Counted from the stretch's first letter, positions 54,732 to 62,779 are shown. The stretch: 64,000 bases of DNA from Gelidibacter pelagius (GCF_017581925.1 NZ_JAGEVG010000019.1:25035-89034); one strand, 5' to 3'. Translations and numbers: made by a program. The notes: a model not told the origin generated them from the letters alone.

Positions 54732-54766
54732 AAAACCAAGCAAGTTGTAGGACTTGCTTGGTTTTT
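54732..54766 (+). terminator. Orphan intrinsic terminator
   Basis: AAAACCAAGCAAGT, loop tgtagg, ACTTGCTTGGTTTTT. A near-perfect 14-bp stem with T-run, but no gene or RNA is recognised upstream on either strand within 300 bases, other than the tRNA remnant. Confidence 0.75.
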
Positions 54767-55063
54767 AGGTTTTTAAAGGCTCATTTAATTTGATATGATC
54801 TGAATTAAAATGGTAGTTAGAAAGAGATTTTATTTATAAAAGAGACCTGAGGTCCCTTTTAAATAAAAATAACCTAAATTTATTGAAGTAGTGATTTGAC
54901 TTTCGTCTTAAAAGATTGTTCCATTTAAAGACGACGACTATTCTTAATTTAGGACATCTCTCGTCCACTTTTGAGCCGATGTTCAAAATAAAAAACTAGT
55001 ATTAGTTTATGTGGACCTACAGTAAAATAAAATAATTTTTAAAGGAAGGTAAGTGGTGTTTTG

Positions 55064-55282
55064 TTACTGTTTATGATTTGCACTAGGCTTTACTTCACAA
55101 CTCCCAGTGGCACAATTTCCTCCTGCACAAGCAAGTCCGAAGAGACCCATAGCGGCAGGCCAAGTGCCAAGTACAACTCCAATCCATTCGCCTTCCAGCG
55201 CACTTTGAACGATTACCCAAGTTCCTATAAGAAAGTAGGCTGCTCTTATCCAGGTCCACCTAGTGAAAATCCTATTTAGCAT
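55064..55282 (-). CDS. Small YgaP-like membrane protein
   Basis: A 72-residue protein with two membrane helices (about 10-28 and 33-50) followed by a Cys-rich CAGGNCATGSC tail. It resembles the membrane part of YgaP-type rhodaneses (DUF2892-like), though the match is loose. Two rhodanese-domain genes lie directly upstream on the same strand (gap 7 bases), so the three may together act as a split YgaP. The tail cysteines could accept persulfide sulfur; that is a guess. Confidence 0.6.
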   Translation of the reverse strand: MLNRIFTRWTWIRAAYFLIGTWVIVQSALEGEWIGVVLGTWPAAMGLFGLACAGGNCATGSCEVKPSANHKQ

Positions 55283-55289
55283 ATTGTAA

Positions 55290-55604
55290 TTAAATTTTAT
55301 TATTAAGTGAAGACCAGCCTCCGCCGTTGTATACCTGTGTGAATCCCTTTGATTTTAGCAGGTTTTTTGCTGAAGCACTTCGCATCCCAGAGGCACAACA
55401 GGTGATGACTGGTTTATCTTTATTTTTAAGTTTATTAAGGTTTGCAGCTAACGTTTGCAAAGGCATGTTTTTGCAGCCTTTAATGTGGCCACCCTTGAAC
55501 TCTGCTGCGCTCCTTACGTCTATAATAACGCCACCTTCTTTTAGAAGTTGACTGTAGTTTGGCGCTGGTTTTATTCCTAAAAGCGCTTTAAGTTTTGAGA
55601 TCAT
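55290..55604 (-). CDS. Rhodanese-domain protein A
   Basis: A 104-residue single rhodanese domain with VIIDVRSAAEFKGGHIKG and the active-site loop CASGMR (catalytic Cys70, preceded by another Cys). Such proteins carry sulfane sulfur as a persulfide. Starts 1 base downstream of rhodanese B and precedes the membrane protein. Cytoplasmic; no signal peptide. Confidence 0.9.
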   Translation of the reverse strand: MISKLKALLGIKPAPNYSQLLKEGGVIIDVRSAAEFKGGHIKGCKNMPLQTLAANLNKLKNKDKPVITCCASGMRSASAKNLLKSKGFTQVYNGGGWSSLNNKI

Positions 55605-55605
55605 A

Positions 55606-55890
55606 TTATGCGTTTTGTGCGGTTAAATGATTTACTTCTAACCAAGAGCCTCCATTGATACAGTTCACACCCTGACGGCTTAAAAAACCCTCTGCTTGGC
55701 CACTTCTATTTCCAGTGGCACAGCATAAAATCAAAGGTGTTTTCATTTCTTTGAGATCTTCTATTCTATTTGGGATTTCATTAAGAGGGATATTCACAGC
55801 TCCAGAAACACTGCCTCCCATAAATTCCGTGGGAGTACGCACATCTACAATAGTGCCTTCGCTATATTTAATTGTTTGTTCTCTATTCAT
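55606..55890 (-). CDS. Rhodanese-domain protein B
   Basis: A 94-residue single rhodanese domain with TIVDVRTPTEFMGGSVSG and active-site loop CATGNR (catalytic Cys57). It is the first gene of a three-gene operon with rhodanese A and a membrane protein. The two differ in the loop (ATGN versus ASGM), so they are old paralogues with perhaps different acceptors. Confidence 0.9.
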   Translation of the reverse strand: MNREQTIKYSEGTIVDVRTPTEFMGGSVSGAVNIPLNEIPNRIEDLKEMKTPLILCCATGNRSGQAEGFLSRQGVNCINGGSWLEVNHLTAQNA

Positions 55891-56206
55891 AATTGTGTTT
55901 TTTGATAAAATTTATTAACATCAATGGGCTTGCCCCGAGCTTCTTGATTGAAATCAGCCTAAATAAGCTCCTGATTTATGTCTGCAAAATTAAATCTAAA
56001 TTACTCGGCCCACAGTTACTTGGGTTACTTAAGAGCACTTACTAGCATTTTAGAAAGCAAGGTTTTAAAAAGAAACTAATTTTATGGGATATTTAAATGA
56101 TTAATTGGGATAAATAGAATAAAGTTAAAAAACGCAATCGTCGCATATAGTTCTGATTGCGTTTTCATTTGCGAGTGCTTTGTCTAAAATTGACCTACAG
56201 TATTGC
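55891..56206. other. Intergenic region, rhodanese operon to pirin
   Basis: 316 bases. It holds the rhodanese promoter area (no clear -7 element) and the pirin terminator at 56128-56165. No gene seen. Confidence 0.5.
56128..56165 (-). terminator. Intrinsic terminator after pirin 1
   Basis: On the minus strand AAAACGCAATC, 15-base loop, GATTGCGTTTTTT. Lies 42 bases after the pirin stop. Confidence 0.75.
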
Positions 56207-56926
56207 TTATTGAGGCAGGGACATCGGCACTTCCATTAAAAGAATCTCAGAGTTTTCGAGTGCTTCTAATTTGAATGAATCCGTATCGCTAATGCCCAAT
56301 CCGTCTCTTTTTTCTAAAACTTGATCTCCTATTTTAGCCTTACCTTCAAGAACAAATACATACACGCCATTTCCTTCCTGCTTTACCTTGTATTCCTTAG
56401 CGACTCCTTGATCAAATTTAGCTAAATGAAACCAGGCATCTTGATGGATCCAAACGCCTTCATCATCTTTGTTAGGTGAAACAATTTGCTGAAAATCATT
56501 GGGTTTTGCATTATCTGCCACAGTTATTTGTCCGTAACGAGGTTCTACATTCATTTTGTTAGGGATCACCCAAATCTGTAAAAACTTGACGGGCTGGTCA
56601 GGATTGTTATTAAACTCTGAGTGCATCACACCTGTACCAGCACTCATTACTTGAATATCACCAGCTTTAATGATGGTCTCATTACCCATATTATCCTTGT
56701 GTTTAAGATCCCCTTCTAGTGGAATAGAAATAATTTCCATGTCCCTATGCGGATGCGATCCAAAACCTTGACTTTGAGAAACGATGTCATCGTTTAATAC
56801 GCGTAACACTCCAAAGTTCATACGCTCTGGGTTGTGGTAATTGGCAAAACTAAAGGTGTGTCTTGATTTAAGCCAACCATGATTTGCATTTCCTCTTGTG
56901 TCTGCTTTATGATGTATAATCTTCAT
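56207..56926 (-). CDS. Pirin family protein 1 (YhhW-like)
   Basis: A 239-residue bicupin of the short pirin type. The N-terminal cupin has the metal ligands in HPHRDMEI (His58 and His60 region) and GTGVMHSEFNN. YhhW of E. coli is a quercetin 2,3-dioxygenase in vitro; cellular roles of pirins are mostly redox-linked. A motif tacgttt...tttagatgaga upstream (56954-56971) is shared with the DUF5996 gene. A second pirin lies 2.6 kb upstream. Confidence 0.92.
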   Translation of the reverse strand: MKIIHHKADTRGNANHGWLKSRHTFSFANYHNPERMNFGVLRVLNDDIVSQSQGFGSHPHRDMEIISIPLEGDLKHKDNMGNETIIKAGDIQVMSAGTGVMHSEFNNNPDQPVKFLQIWVIPNKMNVEPRYGQITVADNAKPNDFQQIVSPNKDDEGVWIHQDAWFHLAKFDQGVAKEYKVKQEGNGVYVFVLEGKAKIGDQVLEKRDGLGISDTDSFKLEALENSEILLMEVPMSLPQ

Positions 56927-57078
56927 TCTTTTTTGCTTTGTTTTTTAATTTTGTACGTTTTTTAGATGAGATCATAGTAGTGCCGTCAACGGACGATATA
57001 TTAGAAGTTATGAAACTCCGTTCCATTTCTCACTTTAATTCCCATTAGTGGATTTAAATACCCCGAGGGTCTTGGTTA

Positions 57079-57282
57079 TTATTTAATGCTCAGCGCTCCC
57101 GAAGGGCATTTTGAAACCTGGTCAATTAGCGCTTTCGTAGTGGCATTTTCAGGCTTTATCCAAGGTCTGTCTTTTGGATTGTAAACTTTGGGTAATGTTT
57201 TTACACATATTCCCGAATGGATGCATTTTTCAGCTTTCCATAAAATGGTTATTTCTCCGTTTGAATATTCTTTTGTGTCCAT
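57079..57282 (-). CDS. YjdI-type 4Fe-4S mono-cluster protein
   Basis: A 67-residue protein of the divergent 4Fe-4S mono-cluster family (Fer4_19, YjdI). Cys residues occur in KCIHSGICV and KCPSGAL, with the WIKPENA segment between. In E. coli yjdI lies beside yjdJ, an acetyltransferase; here a YjdJ-like gene is 257 bases upstream on the same strand, so the pair is kept. Biochemical function unknown. Confidence 0.87.
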   Translation of the reverse strand: MDTKEYSNGEITILWKAEKCIHSGICVKTLPKVYNPKDRPWIKPENATTKALIDQVSKCPSGALSIK

Positions 57283-57539
57283 AATTTGATTTTTAGTTAA
57301 AGGTTAAAACCTTGCTTCCGATTGTTATCGGCTTTATTGCCGCTGTTTTATTTTCTATAAATGTTTTAGCCACTAATAATTTTGTGTTTTTTCATATTCT
57401 TGACCAGTTATTTTGCAAAGCAGAATTTCAGTCTGCCAATATGAAACTATGGATTTCCAATCCACAATGGTTTAGTCCCACCAGTGGGTTTTAATACCCC
57501 GAGGTTCTTGATTTATAACTTATGTCTTTCCATTAAGGC
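57283..57539. repeat. Intergenic repeat between YjdI and YjdJ genes
   Basis: The stretch 57367-57451 (agccactaat...aactatgga) is similar to 61770-61876. It ends with agtgggttttaataccccgag (57484-57504), close relatives of which lie at 57050 and 60835. No gene seen. Confidence 0.55.
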
Positions 57540-57824
57540 TTATGCCAAAACGTCTCCTATACTTTTATCCCGATCAAATCTGCTTTTTGCATAAGGGCAA
57601 AGTGGAATGATTTTAAGGTCGTTGTCCCGTGCATACGCTACGCCTGCCATGACGAGTTCTTTTGCGAATCCTTTTCCGCCAAATTTATCTTCTACACCAG
57701 TGTGGTCGATAATAAATTTGTCCTTACCTGCCCACGTGTAAGTCATTTCTCCAGCTTCTTCGTCATTGTAATAAATAACGAACCGTCCTTTTTTACCGTT
57801 ATCTTCTCGTTCTATTGTTGTCAT
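57540..57824 (-). CDS. YjdJ-type GNAT acetyltransferase
   Basis: A 94-residue short acetyltransferase with GEMTYTWAGKDKFIIDHTGV, the acetyl-CoA loop FGGKGFAKELV and the closing IPLCPYAKSRFD, typical of the GCN5-related YjdJ/Gtt1-like family. Substrate unknown. Paired with the YjdI iron-sulfur gene downstream. Confidence 0.88.
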   Translation of the reverse strand: MTTIEREDNGKKGRFVIYYNDEEAGEMTYTWAGKDKFIIDHTGVEDKFGGKGFAKELVMAGVAYARDNDLKIIPLCPYAKSRFDRDKSIGDVLA

Positions 57825-57872
57825 AACATGTTCTGTTTATCAATTATTAAGATTTTATATGGTGATGATATA

Positions 57873-58802
57873 TTACAAATCCTCCAGATCAGGGACTCTG
57901 AATTTTTCAATATTCCAATTGGCTTTTTTGGCTCCCGCCTGATAGGTCGACTCTAAAAAATTGAGCAAATCTTGTCTTGGGTTTTCTGATTCTAACAAGT
58001 TTTTATATTTCAGAAGTGCCATCGGGCTACCGTTGCTGTCGATCCATTCTGCTGAAGCGGGCTTTATCGATTCCTTATCTATACCATCAGGCGAAGGATA
58101 GGTATAGGAATAGAATGCGGGTTCCGGAACATTCTCATCACCTGCCCAAAAGCCAAAACTGATGCATTCGTGTGTATACGCATCCTTGTCCGATAGTCTT
58201 GCATCCGCTGGCATAGGTGGTGCTTCGTTGCCAGAGAATCGTGTGACCACTAAATCAAATGAATGCCAATACAAATGCACAGGACAGGTCTTGCCATAAA
58301 AACGACCGCCGAATTCTTTAAAAACATTGGATATCCATAGCATTGTTCTCCATAAATCCTTCGTGTATTCCTTGTCGTAATGATGGTATTCAGTAATTCT
58401 GGAAAAGGGCTTGTCAATTCCTAAATCAAAAGGCACATCAACAATGTCTACCGAAATATTGAGTTTTTCCAGTATTCCCATCAACTTTTTATAGAAATCG
58501 GCCACAGTAAGTTTATCGTGAAGAGCGAAGTGCTCAAAATCTCCTCGGCTTGTGTTGACTTCCAGTTGATGCTTTTGGATATTTATGGTCATATCAAACT
58601 GATCTGCTCCTGAATTGTAGGGGATAGGACTCGTTGAGAATCCACGAGTTTCTATATATTCAGTAATGTACCACCAATGATTTTTTCGAGGTGCCATCTT
58701 CAGACGAATTTTACCCATAATCTGTAGAAACAGGTGTAGGGTCATTTTCTTTTGGACATTCTCCTTATAGGGAAGAATGGGTAGCTTAAGTTGATTTTTC
58801 AT
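57873..58802 (-). CDS. DUF5996 family protein
   Basis: A 309-residue protein of the DUF5996 family. Typical are PRKNHWWYITEYIETRGFST near the N-terminus, a mid part with YHHYDKEY and a Trp/His-rich stretch (PVHLYWHSFDLVVTRFSG), then HECISFGFWAGDENVPEPAFY. No signal peptide or membrane helix. Function is not known. Lies between the YjdJ gene (48 bases) and the FMN reductase gene (86 bases). Confidence 0.87.
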   Translation of the reverse strand: MKNQLKLPILPYKENVQKKMTLHLFLQIMGKIRLKMAPRKNHWWYITEYIETRGFSTSPIPYNSGADQFDMTINIQKHQLEVNTSRGDFEHFALHDKLTVADFYKKLMGILEKLNISVDIVDVPFDLGIDKPFSRITEYHHYDKEYTKDLWRTMLWISNVFKEFGGRFYGKTCPVHLYWHSFDLVVTRFSGNEAPPMPADARLSDKDAYTHECISFGFWAGDENVPEPAFYSYTYPSPDGIDKESIKPASAEWIDSNGSPMALLKYKNLLESENPRQDLLNFLESTYQAGAKKANWNIEKFRVPDLEDL

Positions 58803-58888
58803 AATACGTTTATTTTAGATGAGAATTCATTTAAACATTTCAATTCCTGAAAAGCTGAATAACTTATCAGTTTAACGCTAAAAGTTAA

Positions 58889-59467
58889 TCATTCTCCCGC
58901 ATTTTCACGCATATTTTTTAAGGCTTTTGTCCATTTCTTCAATGAGTTCAGCATTAGGTTTGCTGATTTCTCCAAAGGTGCATTGGCTTCAAAAACATCA
59001 TTTTCATTGATAAATTGCGTAAAAAAGGGAATATTGACAGCTTGGGGCAAGGGCATCATGCCTAAGGTGGTTACGGGCAGTTTTAAATCTTGAACCGCTC
59101 TAGTTCCTCCAGAAACGCCACCGTAACTCACAAAAGCCATGGGTTTCTCACCCCATTCCACAGATAGATAATCCAGAGCATTTTTCAATGTGGCGGGATA
59201 GCCATAGTTATATTCCGGAGTTACGATTACAAAGGCATCTGCAATATCAATGGTTTTACTCCATTTTTTAGTATGTGCTTTGGTGTATTTCTGTAATCTT
59301 GGATGCTCCGGCTCGTCCATAAATGGGAGATTTATTTCTTTTAAATCCAATAGTTCTATTTCAAAATCGGAGTGTTGTTTTGCGATTTCTAAAAACCAAT
59401 CGGCAACGATAGGCCCTTTGCGTGTTGGTCTGGTGCTGCCGATAATGATTTTGAGTTGGTATTTCAT
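58889..59467 (-). CDS. NADPH-dependent FMN reductase family protein
   Basis: A 192-residue flavodoxin-like protein with phosphate loop GSTRPTRKG (about 10-18), PEYNYGYPATLKNALDYL and SYGGVSGGTRAVQ. Relatives reduce quinones, azo dyes or flavins using NADPH. Its position in the pirin cluster suggests detoxification of quinones or other electrophiles. Upstream of it, an AT-rich stretch of tattattatt units separates it from pirin 2. Confidence 0.9.
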   Translation of the reverse strand: MKYQLKIIIGSTRPTRKGPIVADWFLEIAKQHSDFEIELLDLKEINLPFMDEPEHPRLQKYTKAHTKKWSKTIDIADAFVIVTPEYNYGYPATLKNALDYLSVEWGEKPMAFVSYGGVSGGTRAVQDLKLPVTTLGMMPLPQAVNIPFFTQFINENDVFEANAPLEKSANLMLNSLKKWTKALKNMRENAGE

Positions 59468-59552
59468 CTATTATTATTACTATTTATTGTTATTACTATT
59501 AGTTATTTACGATAAGACTTATGCGACTGGTTTTATGAGAAGGATTATGTTA

Positions 59553-60431
59553 CTAATCTTCCAAATAACCAAATTTCCCTAAATTAAAATCGTTGAAGGC
59601 CTCCATCAACTCCTCTCTGGTGTTCATTACAAAAGGTCCTTGTGCTGCAATAGGCTCGTTAATGGGCTCGCCACTTAAAACTAAGACTACGGCATCATCA
59701 CTGGCTTCAATTTCGAAAGTTTCACCGTCGTTGGCCATTAGGGCCAAATGGTCTGTTGGTATTTCTTCTTTCCCATTGATTATAATTTTGCCTTCGATAA
59801 CAAGGAGTACCGTATTGTATTCTGACGGGAATTGAAAATCGGCTTTACCGTCTCTGTTCAGTTTGGCATTGAACATATGGACGGGAGTAAAGGTTGAGGC
59901 TGAACCTTTTGTGCCCTTGTATTCGCCCGCGATAACCTCAATAGTTCCAGCGTCATCCTGCAATTCATAGCGGCTGATATCCTTGTATTTTATGGCTTGG
60001 TATTTTGGTTCGGTCTTTTTGTCCTTGGCGGGCAAGTTTACCCAGAGCTGTACCATTTGGAAGTCGCCACCTTTTTTGCTCCATTCGGCTTCGTGGTATT
60101 CTTTGTGTAATATGCCTTTGGCTGCGGTCATCCATTGAATATCACCTTCACCTATGATGCCGCCACCGCCACTACTGTCATGATGGGCTACTTTGCCCTT
60201 GTAGGCTATCGTTACCGTCTCAAAGCCCTTGTGTGGATGAACACCGACCCCTTTTGGCTTATCGGAAGGTGGGAATTTATAGGTTGAATTATAATCCAAC
60301 ATAATAAAAGGATCCATCCGTTGCATATCCAAGCGAAAACCGCTCGGTATGAAGTTGTGTACCCTAAAGCCATCGCCAACAAAATGTGGCTCGCGTGGGC
60401 TTGCTACTAATTCTACTGTTTTTGTTTTCAT
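59553..60431 (-). CDS. Pirin family protein 2
   Basis: A 292-residue bicupin from ATG 60431 (MKTKTVELVASPREPHFVG). Metal ligands are in VHPHKGFETVT and AKGILHKEYHE, and the C-terminal cupin has FVMNTREELMEAFNDF. It is longer than pirin 1 and belongs to the full-length pirin group. A start at 60497 would add 22 basic residues not seen in the family, so it is rejected. Likely a redox-responsive iron enzyme or co-regulator. Confidence 0.9.
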   Translation of the reverse strand: MKTKTVELVASPREPHFVGDGFRVHNFIPSGFRLDMQRMDPFIMLDYNSTYKFPPSDKPKGVGVHPHKGFETVTIAYKGKVAHHDSSGGGGIIGEGDIQWMTAAKGILHKEYHEAEWSKKGGDFQMVQLWVNLPAKDKKTEPKYQAIKYKDISRYELQDDAGTIEVIAGEYKGTKGSASTFTPVHMFNAKLNRDGKADFQFPSEYNTVLLVIEGKIIINGKEEIPTDHLALMANDGETFEIEASDDAVVLVLSGEPINEPIAAQGPFVMNTREELMEAFNDFNLGKFGYLED

Positions 60432-61022
60432 TTTATGGGTATTTTTATATTTTTTAATGTAACCAATCAGTCTAATAGAAAAATTAATATATTTCAAGCC
60501 TTCTTTACCCCTCTCTAAAGGGTGAAAGGCTTGAAATGTTTAGAGCCTATGTAAAACAAGAGTGTCTCAAGCCATTACTGATTAGTTACGTTTTAATTAG
60601 TGAAACTCAATTTTTAAAAGTTGCGAAGCAATGCATTTAAAATTGATAGTCGTCCCAGTAGCTATCGGGATGCTCCGCTGAAAAGCGGGAACTTTGGGTT
60701 TAATTTGCCGAGGCTCTGCCTCGTCTTATTTTTTTGGAATTGATCACCACGAGGTAGTTTTATTTTATAGGCCAACGCCTAATTACCGATAACGACCAAA
60801 TTGTCACGTTGAGCGCAGTCGAGACGCTTCATCAGCGGGTTTTAATACCCTATACTTTTGATTTTGCTTTATTGACTACGCTCAAAGTGACTAAACAGAT
60901 CGGCATTTTAACCCTTATTCGGGTATAATTCCCCAGGTTCTGCCACCTTCTGTTTTATTGGAATTTTCCTGCTTGTCAGCAAACAGGGAATTTCGAATTT
61001 GGAATTTCGAATTTAATTCTGA
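60432..61022. repeat. 591-base repeat mosaic between pirin 2 and YceI
   Basis: No gene seen. In order: CCCAGTAGCTATCGGG near-palindrome (60654-60669), CCGCT-gaaa-AGCGG (60675-60688), CGAGGC-tct-GCCTCG (60709-60723), gtcacgttgagcgcagtcga (60803-60822) with its inverted partner ttgactacgctcaaagtgac (60872-60891), and gcgggttttaataccc (60835-60850). Confidence 0.65.
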
Positions 61023-61547
61023 TTACTGCTTGATAAATTGAAGATTGGCTATCAATCTCACTTTATCACTCACCACAATACTACCTGCTTCAGTTACTGC
61101 GTTCCAGCTTAAGTTAAAGTCCTTACGGTTAATTGATCCTTCAGCTTCAAAACCAGATTTGGTCTGGCCGTATGGATCGACAGCTACCCCGTTGAAATCA
61201 ACGTTAAGAGTAACTTCCTTAGTGATGTCTCTAATGGTCAAATCGCCGACCATTTTTTCTCCGTCAAAAGATTTTGATTTGAAAGAGAGCTTAGGGAATT
61301 TCTCAGCATTGAAAAAGTCATCCGACTTTAAATGCGTGTCTCTATCGCTGTTTTTTGTATTGATGGAGTCGATTTTAGCATCGAAACTGAATTGTGCATT
61401 TTTAAAAGTGTCATCAGCTGCTTCAATAGCGGCGTCAAATTCTCCGAAGCTACCTGTTACTGTTGAAATCATCATGTGTTTTACTTTGAATTCAATTTCT
61501 GAATGTGTTGGATCTACTTTCCAAGTTGTTTTTCCTGTTGTTTGCAT
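61023..61547 (-). CDS. YceI family protein
   Basis: A 174-residue lipocalin-like YceI domain without signal peptide: TWKVDPTHSEIEFKVKHMMI, GSFGEFDAAIEA, DRDTHLKSDDFFNAEKFPKL and KDFNLSWNAVTEAGSIVV. The fold binds long polyisoprenoid or amphiphilic ligands. The lack of a signal implies a cytoplasmic form. A TATGTTTG element (61585-61592) supports an own promoter. Confidence 0.92.
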   Translation of the reverse strand: MQTTGKTTWKVDPTHSEIEFKVKHMMISTVTGSFGEFDAAIEAADDTFKNAQFSFDAKIDSINTKNSDRDTHLKSDDFFNAEKFPKLSFKSKSFDGEKMVGDLTIRDITKEVTLNVDFNGVAVDPYGQTKSGFEAEGSINRKDFNLSWNAVTEAGSIVVSDKVRLIANLQFIKQ

Positions 61548-62129
61548 TATTTTAAGATTTATATGTTAAACATTTAATTTGATACAAACATACACTACAA
61601 TATACTGCTGTGCATTGATGTATGATAAGAAGTGACTTATCTGAAAGTCAGTTGCTTAAGGTGAAATCTTGAATGGTACCTGATTGGCCTTGTTCGAAAC
61701 GCTTTATCTTCAAGTTAAAGATTAAAACCGCATAATTTCATTGTACTGCTTAAGTTTCTATGAATAATTTAGCCACGTCCCAATTGCTATCAGGATCACG
61801 AATAATTATGTGTTTTTTCGTATTCTTTACCAGCTATTTCACGAAGCAGACTTTCAGTCTGCAGAGTAAGACTATGGACAGGGTGAGCTATGGGTTTCCA
61901 GTATATGTTGGTTATAGGTTAGCCCTATTGACTTAATAGTCATGTTGAGCGCACCCGAGAAGTTGTATTCTTATCTGTGGGCTTTAATCCTCGCAGGCTA
62001 TTGATTCCGTCCAACCTAAACATAGAAGTTGCCTGAATATGGAGTTAGTCCTGTTATTTGATATATAATTACCCACAAAAAGGAAGATGAACCATATTCA
62101 ACGCTGCGGCATTGATGTGGGATAAGGAA
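61548..62129. other. 582-base intergenic region, YceI to Crp/Fnr gene
   Basis: No gene seen. It carries the YceI -7 element, a repeat copy at 61770-61876 related to 57367-57451, cgtcccaattgctatcagga (61777-61796) and a variant of the ttgagcgca repeat (61942-61960). Confidence 0.5.
61585..61592 (-). promoter_or_regulatory. -7 element TATGTTTG of the YceI gene
   Basis: Exact TAnnTTTG match on the minus strand, 37 bases before the ATG. No TTTG at the -33 distance. Confidence 0.45.
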
Positions 62130-62723
62130 TTAGTTCCTGAAATTTTTCCGCGCCAATTCTTTTCGGACACGGCTTAAACTCTCCGGGGTAATGCCCAAAT
62201 AAGAAGCGACCATAATTTGGGGAACTCGTAAAAGTATATCGGGGTACATTTCAATAAACTGGAGGTAACGTTCCTCTGCGCTAGCGCTTAATAACATATT
62301 GACCCGGTTCTGTAAATGGCGAATGTGGTTGTGAAGCAATTTGTTATTAAATTCTATAAAGGCAGGGATTTTTTCTGAAAGCCTAGCGATGAAATCCTCA
62401 TCTATCAGTACGACTTTGCTGTCTTCTTGGGCTTGTATATAATAGGTGGAGGATTCGTTAAAATAGGCGCTCTCCCTATCGGATACAAACCAATTTTCGG
62501 GAGCAAAGGATATCGTGTGCTCTTTGCCTTTACTGTCTATAGAATATTGTCTTAAAAGTCCATTTTCGACAAAAAATGTGTGCTTGCTATATTCATTTGC
62601 CCTTAATAAAAACGCTTCTTTTTTGACATTTTTAATCGTGCAGTTTTCAACGATTGGCAAAATATCATGTTCATCAACTTCAAGATTTGAACTCAGGTAT
62701 TTTATTAGTTTGAGACGGTCCAT
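62130..62723 (-). CDS. Crp/Fnr family transcription regulator
   Basis: A 197-residue protein with an N-terminal cyclic-nucleotide-binding-type beta barrel (about 15-120) and a C-terminal winged helix with VPQIMVASYLGITPESLSRV as recognition HTH. It lacks the N-terminal cysteine cluster of Fnr, so it is not an obvious oxygen sensor. Nearest regulator of the redox gene run. A perfect palindrome over its own -7 element suggests autoregulation. Confidence 0.9.
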   Translation of the reverse strand: MDRLKLIKYLSSNLEVDEHDILPIVENCTIKNVKKEAFLLRANEYSKHTFFVENGLLRQYSIDSKGKEHTISFAPENWFVSDRESAYFNESSTYYIQAQEDSKVVLIDEDFIARLSEKIPAFIEFNNKLLHNHIRHLQNRVNMLLSASAEERYLQFIEMYPDILLRVPQIMVASYLGITPESLSRVRKELARKNFRN

Positions 62724-62760
62724 GAATGTTCGGAATGTTGGATTTGATTAGTGTCTATTA

Positions 62761-62779
62761 TTTTGATGAATCAAAATTA
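62761..62779 (-). promoter_or_regulatory. Crp/Fnr gene promoter with palindrome
   Basis: TTTTGAT-GA-ATCAAAA (62761-62776) overlaps the minus-strand -7 element TAATTTTG (62772-62779). The half-sites resemble FNR half-sites (TTGAT/ATCAA), but the spacer is 2 bases instead of 4. Confidence 0.45.

Larger units (their letters stand above)
54375..55063. other. 689-base region: repeated terminators and tRNA 3'-end remnant
   Basis: No gene seen. It holds the tRNA-Arg terminator, a 72-74 base tandem cassette repeated 2.5 times (54401-54583), a decayed further copy (about 54600-54660), a partial copy of the tRNA-Arg 3' end (54688-54708) and another intrinsic terminator (54732-54766). Confidence 0.6.

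Noticed and set aside
57312..57494. 60-codon plus-strand frame between YjdI and YjdJ
   Set aside because: It falls in a degenerate intergenic repeat and ends in the common gtgggtttta word.
61045..61569. 174-codon plus-strand frame antisense to YceI
   Set aside because: It mirrors the YceI gene exactly and its translation has no domain features; the minus-strand protein is a full YceI match.
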